Below the pieces are notes generated by a model, which saw only the letters and a program-made list of their open reading frames with translations, did not search any database and was not told the origin of the DNA. 15,115 bases of DNA from Flavobacteriales bacterium. GTDB lineage: Bacteria; Bacteroidota; Bacteroidia; Flavobacteriales_D; Crocinitomicaceae. The stretch's first letter is position 1, and each line of letters opens with the position of its first letter. Below, piece by piece: positions 7,017-12,716 of the stretch. The stretch is from positions 1-15,115 of the forward strand of contig CANHBA010000040.1 of NCBI GenBank assembly GCA_947458985.1. The letters are read 5' to 3'. Made by a program: the position numbers and the translations under genes.

Positions 7017-9583
7017 AAAAATTAACCTGGTCTATCCTTCTGACAATTAGTGCACTACAAGTAAATGCACAAGCCTACCTAGGCGTGAGTTCTGGCAATT
7101 ACGCCGGTGCGTTAGGCAATTTAGTCAACCCTGCCTCATTTGTCGACGGTCGTTACAAAATGGATCTTGCGCTCCCTGCGCTGAACTTATTTACCTATCA
7201 AAACTTTGGCTCTTTTAATGCCGACGCCATGCGTGCAGCACAAGGAGGCGAAGGAAACTGGTGGTTTAAGTCTCTAACAGATACAGCTATACTTGATTCT
7301 TGGGCTTACCCTTCCTCTACTTTTATCGACCGCTTGATTGTACACAATTACGATCCATCTACCCAAGGTGTATTAGGTGCAAATATCAATTTCAGACTCG
7401 ATCTCTTTAATTTGGCCTTTCATATCGGTGAAAAGCGTTCACTTGGATTGTATGCCAATCTGCGTTCCATTACCAATGTGGACAACATGGATCCAAAATT
7501 GGCTGTATTGTCAGAGGAAGGCCTTGAATATCCAGCACTTTGGAACGTGCAACTCAATGAGGAGCTCGTCAACGTGAACCACCTTACCTGGAGCGAAATC
7601 GGCTTTAATTATAGCCAAGTACTCATCGACAACAAAGAGCACTTTTTAAAAGTTGGTGTCAGTCCTAAAATATTATTGGGCTTTGCCAGTGCTTATGTCC
7701 ATACCCAAGACTTCAGCTACAACCTCATCAACGAAGACACCTCCCAATATTTGGCCGGTACTTTTGACTACGGATACTCTAAAGAAGTAGGCGACTTCAT
7801 CACTGCAGGCGTGAATGGCCAGATCAATAGCAGTAATAGTCTAGATTACCTTAAGCCTGGGTCAATAGGTTTAGGTTTAGATATTGGTGCGGTTTACGAA
7901 TGGCGTCCGAACTATGCAAAATACAAATACGATATGGACGGTAAAACCGACCTCTGGATGCGCAATGAAAATAAATACAAAGCGCGCGTTGGAGTCTCTA
8001 TATTAGATATGGGCGGTATGAAATTTACCAAAGGAGGACTCAGCCGCAATTTTGTGGTCAATTCTAGCACTTTATTTGACCTCCACCGCTTTGAATCCGC
8101 TACCGATCTAGAAACATTTGATATGGTCATCGATTCACTCATCAATGAATCTACGGCCGCCAACAACAACGAATGGGTTGCCTTGCAAGACCCATCTCAA
8201 ACTTACCGCATGCGCACCCCAACAGCACTCAGCGCACAACTCGACTACCACATTTGGAGTTATTTTTATGTAAACGCCACCGCAATGGTGAACATGATCC
8301 CCAAAAAGAAGGATACCAAAGTAAATGTGGCAACACAACTTTCTTTTACCCCGAGTTTTGACAGTCCTTATTTTGGACTTTACGTGCCAATTGCCTACAA
8401 CAAATACAGCGGCCTACGCGGCGGCTTAGCGACGCGCATTGGCCCAGTAATCCTAGGTCTCAATGACCTCAACCTGATCCGTGCACAAAACCAAATTAGT
8501 GGTGTAGACTTCTATGTCGGCACACGCTTACCTATTCTTTACCACCGTGTCAAAGATAAAGACAAGGATAAAGTTTCTGACAAAATGGACGAATGCAAAA
8601 ATGCACCGGGTGTATGGGCCTTCTTAGGTTGCCCGGACACCGACGGCGATGGCATTCCCGACTCAGAAGATGCATGTGTTACTGTCGCTGGCCTCAAAGA
8701 ATTCAGAGGTTGCCCGGACACCGACGGCGATAAAATCATCGACAGCGAAGACGCTTGCCCAACCGTTGCCGGCCTTAAAGAATTTAAAGGTTGTCCGGAC
8801 ACCGACGGCGACAAAATCATTGACAGCGAAGACGCTTGCCCAACTGTAGCTGGAGTTCTCGCACTCAAAGGCTGCCCTGATAAAGATGCCGATGGCGTTA
8901 CCGATGCCGAAGATGTTTGCCCAGACAACGCGGGTCCAAAAGAAAACCAAGGTTGCCCAGACAAAGATGCAGATGGCTTATTCGATTATGTAGACAACTG
9001 CCCTGAAGTGGCCGGCCCGAAAGAAAATCAGGGTTGCCCTTGGCCAGACAGCGATGGCGATGGCTTACTCGACAAAGACGACGACTGTCCTAAACTTGCC
9101 GGTCCTAAAGCCAATAAAGGTTGCCCTTACAAAGATTCAGACAACGACGGCTTGCTCGACAAAGACGACGACTGCCCGAACACACCTGGGCCAAAAACCA
9201 ACAAAGGTTGCCCAGTTATTGAGCAAGCAGTTATCGAAGTACTCAAAACGGCCTTTGACAACCTCGAGTTTGAATCCGCAAAAGACGTCATCTTTGAAAG
9301 TTCTAAACCATCACTCAATGAATTGGCAGAGGTTCTCAAAAAGAAAACCACTTGGAAACTAGAAATCACAGGCCATACAGATAATGTCGGAGACGACAAC
9401 ATCAATTTGGTTCTTTCTAAAAAACGTGCCGAAGCACTCAAAGCTTATCTAATGAGCCAAGGTGTAGAAGAAGCGCGCCTCCTTACCCTTTTCTATGGTG
9501 AAACCAAACCAATTGCACCAAACGACACGCCGGAAGGACGACAAAAGAACCGCCGCGTAGAAATGAAAATTATTTTAGAATAA
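7013..9583 (+). CDS. DUF5723 / thrombospondin type-3 repeat / OmpA-family outer-membrane protein
   Basis: The 856-aa protein has a Sec signal peptide (MKKLTWSILLTISALQVNAQ). Residues about 21-515 match DUF5723, an outer-membrane barrel-like region, starting with a GNYAGALGNLVNPASF motif. Residues about 517-731 are thrombospondin type-3 repeats rich in D-x-D-G-D calcium-binding loops and paired cysteines: one degenerate and seven regular. Residues about 740-856 are an OmpA C-terminal domain that binds peptidoglycan diaminopimelate. TGHTDNVG (Asp790), LSKKRAEALKAYL (Arg805) and NRRVE (Arg847/848) are its hallmarks. The predicted role is a structural link from the outer membrane through a calcium-stiffened stalk to the cell wall. 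The ATG lies in an ATGA overlap with the previous gene, and a hairpin terminator follows. The exact binding partner is unknown. Confidence 0.9.
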   Translation: MKKLTWSILLTISALQVNAQAYLGVSSGNYAGALGNLVNPASFVDGRYKMDLALPALNLFTYQNFGSFNADAMRAAQGGEGNWWFKSLTDTAILDSWAYPSSTFIDRLIVHNYDPSTQGVLGANINFRLDLFNLAFHIGEKRSLGLYANLRSITNVDNMDPKLAVLSEEGLEYPALWNVQLNEELVNVNHLTWSEIGFNYSQVLIDNKEHFLKVGVSPKILLGFASAYVHTQDFSYNLINEDTSQYLAGTFDYGYSKEVGDFITAGVNGQINSSNSLDYLKPGSIGLGLDIGAVYEWRPNYAKYKYDMDGKTDLWMRNENKYKARVGVSILDMGGMKFTKGGLSRNFVVNSSTLFDLHRFESATDLETFDMVIDSLINESTAANNNEWVALQDPSQTYRMRTPTALSAQLDYHIWSYFYVNATAMVNMIPKKKDTKVNVATQLSFTPSFDSPYFGLYVPIAYNKYSGLRGGLATRIGPVILGLNDLNLIRAQNQISGVDFYVGTRLPILYHRVKDKDKDKVSDKMDECKNAPGVWAFLGCPDTDGDGIPDSEDACVTVAGLKEFRGCPDTDGDKIIDSEDACPTVAGLKEFKGCPDTDGDKIIDSEDACPTVAGVLALKGCPDKDADGVTDAEDVCPDNAGPKENQGCPDKDADGLFDYVDNCPEVAGPKENQGCPWPDSDGDGLLDKDDDCPKLAGPKANKGCPYKDSDNDGLLDKDDDCPNTPGPKTNKGCPVIEQAVIEVLKTAFDNLEFESAKDVIFESSKPSLNELAEVLKKKTTWKLEITGHTDNVGDDNINLVLSKKRAEALKAYLMSQGVEEARLLTLFYGETKPIAPNDTPEGRQKNRRVEMKIILE
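8627..9205 (+). repeat. Seven tandem thrombospondin type-3 repeats (five of 81 nt, two of 87 nt)
   Basis: Each unit starts GCP and runs through an acidic D-x-D-x-D loop, a second cysteine and an A-G-x-K spacer. Units begin at 8627, 8708, 8789, 8870 and 8951 (27 aa each) and at 9032 and 9119 (29 aa each). A degenerate copy lies just before, at about 8560-8626, and a last GCP begins at 9206. Units 2 and 3 differ mostly at third codon positions over their first 57 nt or so, while units 6 and 7 share the longer form, which indicates stepwise local duplication. Confidence 0.92.
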
Positions 9584-9603
9584 AACTAACAAGCATTTAA
9601 TAA

Positions 9604-9633
9604 GGAAAGGGAGGTCAAATGGCCTCCCTTTCT
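9604..9633 (+). terminator. Hairpin terminator after the OmpA-family gene
   Basis: Bases 9605-9616 pair with 9621-9632 (GAAAGGGAGG with CCTCCCTTTC, closed by a T-G and a C-G pair) around the loop AAAT, 21 nt after the TAA at 9583. The stem is strong, but the following T-run is weak (TCTATGTTAT). It separates the operon from the TonB-receptor gene. Confidence 0.7.
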
Positions 9634-9667
9634 ATGTTATGCGAATGTTAACAAAAAGACGCGGCTT

Positions 9668-9695
9668 ATTAATGCTTTATTAATCTTTGATTAAT
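9668..9695 (+). promoter_or_regulatory. Three ATTAAT direct repeats at exact 11-nt spacing upstream of the TonB receptor
   Basis: ATTAAT occurs at 9668-9673, 9679-9684 and 9690-9695, each start 11 nt after the last, so all three face the same side of the helix. OmpR/PhoB-family response regulators bind direct repeats with this spacing (B. subtilis PhoP box: TTAACA repeated every 11 nt). The cluster ends 51 nt before the receptor start codon. A similar TTAA series precedes the next gene. The area is AT-rich, so chance is not excluded. Confidence 0.45.
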
Positions 9696-9717
9696 GTAAT
9701 CGTGAAGATACAACTTG
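9686..9717 (+). promoter_or_regulatory. Possible core promoter of the TonB-dependent receptor
   Basis: TTTG at 9686-9689, a 19-nt spacer and TACAACTTG at 9709-9717 have the right spacing, but the second element carries one extra base relative to TAnnTTTG. An alternative reading takes the TTG at 9715-9717 as the -33 element, but then no good -7 element follows. The leader would be about 20 nt. A weak call. Confidence 0.25.
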
Positions 9718-9746
9718 ACCTTTGCATTACTTTTTAAAGATAACAA

Positions 9747-12596
9747 ATGAAGTATTTTACCCTTGCATTTCAAATTTTAACGATTGGTCTTTTTACCAAC
9801 CAAGTTTTGGCTCAAACGGGCACGATCTCAGGAACTGTCCTAGACGACGACAACAAAATTATCAAAGAGTTTACAGTTCGCTTATCGACGCCAAACAAGG
9901 CTGAAGTCGATTTCGAAAAAGGAAGCTTTTTGTTCACTAGCCTTCCCGCGGGCACTTACACCTACGAAATAAAGGCGCCTGGTTTTGAAACCTTCAAAAG
10001 TGACAATATTACCGTAACTGAAGGACAGGTGAGCACAACCCAAGCCAAACTCAAAGCCAAATCACAAACTACAGGAGATATCCGTATTGAACGCAAGACT
10101 GATAAAAATAAAGGTGATATGGAAATCACCAAAATGCAGATCAACCAAGCAGGTGTTGTAGATGGCATCAATAAAAATACGTTTGTCAAAACACCAGACT
10201 CACGTGTTTCTCAGATTTTTAAACGCGTCAGCGGCGCTAGTGTGCAAGACAACAAATTTGTGGTGGTTCGCGGACTATCTGACCGCTACAACTTTGCCCT
10301 CATCAATGGCGCACCACTACCTAGTACAGAAAGCGACCGCAAGGCCTTCTCTTTCGACATCTTTCCATCCAACATGCTCGAAAATCTTTTCATCATGAAA
10401 AGTGCTACGCCAGAATTGCCAGGTGAATTTGCAGGTGGTGTCATCGACATCAAAACGGTGGAGCCACGAGGCGAAAAATTTCAAAATATCCAAATTGGTA
10501 CCGGATTCAACACCATTAGCACACTCAAAGACTTCAAGACCTACAACGGCGGCTCCACAGACATCCTAGGTTTTGGCAGCAACGCAAGAGCAATTCCCGA
10601 TGGTTTGCCAAGTACGGCAGAATTCAATGCGCTCACTTCGCAACAAAAAGCAGACTACGCTAAACTCATTCCTTCAAATTGGTCCACGAGCAGAGGTGCA
10701 GCACTTCCAAACGGAAGTTTACAATATAGCATTGGCAACAAAGTGAAGTTAACAGACAAAAGAAGCTTGTCTTATGTTTTTGCCTATTCTTATAGCAACA
10801 CAAATAACTTCAGTTTAGTCACGCGACGCGAATTTGAAGAACAAGCTTTAGGTGTGATTACAAAAAATGAATTGAAAGATTCCGCTTATACCAAATCCAT
10901 ACTAAATACAGGTTTGTTCAATATCAAATTAGATTTAGGCAAGCGCACTGAAATTCAGCTCAAAACGCTTTATTCGGTATCTTCCGACGACAAAGTGAAT
11001 ACGCGTCAAGGGAAGCGCGACATGGATATCGAATCTGTTTATAACGAACGCTCCACCAACATTTGGTATACACAAAATAATTTGCTCACCACTCAACTTT
11101 TGGGTAAACACAACTGGAAAGACGACTGGAAATTCAACTGGACAGCAGGTTATAGCCATGTCGCCAGAGACATTCCATTCTTGCGTCGTATGGTCTACCA
11201 ACAAGTAGATACTACCTTGCCGTATTTTGCCGTTGTTCAAAACAATGATATCTCTACACTCGGTGCAGGAAACATGTTTTGGTCTACCATGACGGAAAAT
11301 ATTGCAAGTGCTCGCTACGATTTCAGCAAGCAATTTGGTGGCGACGACTCCAAAAACCTCTTCAAATTCGGTGGCCTTCACCAATACAGAGGTCGCGACT
11401 TTGCAGCCCGAAACCTTGGCTTCTCTAAATTTGATCCATTAGGGTCATCTTCTTTTAATTCAAACCTATTGTTGTTGCCAGAAGACCAAATTTTTGCAGC
11501 AGAAAACTTGGGCCTGATGGCCGATGGGCAAGGTGGTTTTAAACTAGAGGAAGGTACTAACGTTGACGACAGTTACGATGCATCGTCCTTATTACACGGA
11601 CTTTATGGCATGGTTGATATGCGTTTATTTACAAAGCTTCGCGTAGTTGCTGGTGTTCGTGCTGAATCTTACCAACAAAAATTCCATTACGTAGAATTTG
11701 GTTCTAATGAAGATCAATACCTAGATACAACCGTCCTTGATTTATTGCCTTCTATCAACCTCACTTATAAGATTACGGAACGTTTTCAATGGAGAGCAAG
11801 TGCAGCGCGTACGGTAAGCCGTCCAGAGTTTCGCGAATTGGCACCTTTTACCTTTTACAACTTCTTGAACGACAACTTGGCATCTGGAAACCCGAACTTA
11901 CAGCGTGCTACCATCAATAACTACGATACGCGTTTGGAATACTTCCCGGGTAAAGGTCAAGTTATCAGTGTTTCAGGTTTTTACAAATCCTTCGACGATC
12001 CGATTGAATTACTTTTGCGCACCGGAACCTCTGGCCAACCAGAACTCTACTTTGACAATATTGACAAAGCCAAAAGCTACGGTGCCGAACTCGAATACCG
12101 CATGAATTTAGGTTGGTTAAACCGCACAGATTCTAACTCTGTTTTCTCAAGAACAACATTCTATACAAACGCTTCATTGATCCGTTCCGAAGCCGACCTC
12201 AGTGCCTTTGCTGGCTTAGAAGAATATCCAGGTTCTACAAGACCTCTTCAAGGACAATCTCCTTATATTCTCAATGTAGGCCTATTTTATGAGAGCCAGA
12301 AAGACCTCGTTGTCAATTTCTCTTATAACTATGTTGGTCAACGTATCGCCATTGCAGGCAATACCCAAGAACCAAGTGTATGGGAAAATGGCCGTCATGT
12401 ACTTGACTTCCAGATAGGCAAAACTTGGAAAGACAAATACGAACTCAAATTGAACTGTGCTGATTTATTAGCACAAGATTTAGTGTTCTTCCAAGACATC
12501 AACAAAAACAAGCGCTACGATAAAGGTGTAGACAGCGCATGGCAAGAAATCACATTTGGACAAACCATCACCCTCAACTTCAAATACAAGTTCTAA
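9747..12596 (+). CDS. TonB-dependent outer-membrane receptor with carboxypeptidase-regulatory-like N-terminal domain
   Basis: This 949-aa protein imports a ligand across the outer membrane using energy from TonB-ExbBD. A signal peptide (about residues 1-23, ending VLAQ) is followed by a carboxypeptidase-regulatory-like domain (about 25-105: GTISGTVLDDDNK, LPAGTYTYEIKAPGFE) typical of Bacteroidota receptors. The plug domain (about 130-235) contains VVRGLSDRYNFALINGAPLP around residue 175 and PELPGEFAGGVIDIKT from residue 222. The rest is a 22-strand-type barrel that ends in the aromatic FGQTITLNFKYKF expected of the final strand. The length is normal and the gene is intact. No SusD-like gene follows. 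Instead the next gene encodes a T9SS-exported protein, so the two may form a ligand-capture and import pair. The substrate cannot be read from the sequence; the 11-nt TTAA repeats upstream hint at phosphate-type control. Confidence 0.93.
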   Translation: MKYFTLAFQILTIGLFTNQVLAQTGTISGTVLDDDNKIIKEFTVRLSTPNKAEVDFEKGSFLFTSLPAGTYTYEIKAPGFETFKSDNITVTEGQVSTTQAKLKAKSQTTGDIRIERKTDKNKGDMEITKMQINQAGVVDGINKNTFVKTPDSRVSQIFKRVSGASVQDNKFVVVRGLSDRYNFALINGAPLPSTESDRKAFSFDIFPSNMLENLFIMKSATPELPGEFAGGVIDIKTVEPRGEKFQNIQIGTGFNTISTLKDFKTYNGGSTDILGFGSNARAIPDGLPSTAEFNALTSQQKADYAKLIPSNWSTSRGAALPNGSLQYSIGNKVKLTDKRSLSYVFAYSYSNTNNFSLVTRREFEEQALGVITKNELKDSAYTKSILNTGLFNIKLDLGKRTEIQLKTLYSVSSDDKVNTRQGKRDMDIESVYNERSTNIWYTQNNLLTTQLLGKHNWKDDWKFNWTAGYSHVARDIPFLRRMVYQQVDTTLPYFAVVQNNDISTLGAGNMFWSTMTENIASARYDFSKQFGGDDSKNLFKFGGLHQYRGRDFAARNLGFSKFDPLGSSSFNSNLLLLPEDQIFAAENLGLMADGQGGFKLEEGTNVDDSYDASSLLHGLYGMVDMRLFTKLRVVAGVRAESYQQKFHYVEFGSNEDQYLDTTVLDLLPSINLTYKITERFQWRASAARTVSRPEFRELAPFTFYNFLNDNLASGNPNLQRATINNYDTRLEYFPGKGQVISVSGFYKSFDDPIELLLRTGTSGQPELYFDNIDKAKSYGAELEYRMNLGWLNRTDSNSVFSRTTFYTNASLIRSEADLSAFAGLEEYPGSTRPLQGQSPYILNVGLFYESQKDLVVNFSYNYVGQRIAIAGNTQEPSVWENGRHVLDFQIGKTWKDKYELKLNCADLLAQDLVFFQDINKNKRYDKGVDSAWQEITFGQTITLNFKYKF

Positions 12597-12604
12597 AGCG
12601 TCAA

Positions 12605-12633
12605 TGTTAAGGAATTGTTCTATTTCCTTAACA
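12605..12633 (+). terminator. Hairpin after the TonB-receptor gene
   Basis: TGTTAAGGAA at 12605-12614 pairs perfectly with TTCCTTAACA at 12624-12633 across a nine-base loop, nine bases after the receptor stop. There is no T-run downstream, so it may be a weak terminator, an attenuator between the receptor and the next gene, or an mRNA 3' stabiliser. Its right arm contributes the first TTAA of the repeat series that follows, so it could also be an operator half-site pair. Confidence 0.4.
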
Positions 12634-12665
12634 CACATTTAAAGCAAACTTAAGGGCACTGTAAC
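12627..12665 (+). promoter_or_regulatory. TTAA-core direct repeats at exact 11-nt spacing upstream of the T9SS cargo gene
   Basis: TTAA cores begin at 12628 (CTTAACA), 12639 (TTTAAAG) and 12650 (CTTAAGG), and GTAA at 12661 (TGTAACT) keeps the same 11-nt register. The series lies directly upstream of a plausible -33 TTG at 12666-12668, where an activator would sit. The first unit, TTAACA, equals the B. subtilis PhoP half-site consensus. Control by an OmpR/PhoB-type regulator is an inference. Confidence 0.45.
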
Positions 12666-12694
12666 TTGACCCGACTGAATACGCGAGAACTTTG
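12666..12694 (+). promoter_or_regulatory. Candidate promoter of the T9SS cargo gene
   Basis: TTG at 12666-12668, an 18-nt spacer and GAACTTTG at 12687-12694 match the Bacteroidota promoter except for the first base of the -7 element. A start site near 12700 would leave a leader of about 17-20 A/T-rich bases before ATG 12717. This suggests that the gene can be transcribed separately from the receptor. Confidence 0.45.
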
Positions 12695-12716
12695 TATCAG
12701 TTAAAATTTAAAAAAG

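Noticed and set aside
8539..8964. Long minus-strand open frame (141 aa) opposite the thrombospondin repeats
   Set aside because: It is periodic with the plus-strand repeats, has no start context or recognisable domain, and arises from the repeat's codon composition.
8627..9205. Regularly spaced repeats considered as a CRISPR array
   Set aside because: The repeats are 81-87 nt with no unique spacers and encode an in-frame protein domain with thrombospondin type-3 features.
9584..9746. A small RNA or riboswitch in the 163-nt gap before the TonB receptor
   Set aside because: Beyond the terminator hairpin and the ATTAAT repeats there is no extended conserved-looking fold; a riboswitch such as a cobalamin element would need more sequence.
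10935..11384. Minus-strand open frame of 149 aa inside the TonB receptor gene
   Set aside because: It is a shadow of the barrel-coding strand; its sequence shows no domain.
12597..12716. A small SusD-like or lipoprotein gene between receptor and cargo
   Set aside because: The gap is only 120 nt and holds a hairpin, repeats and a promoter, with no open frame of useful length.
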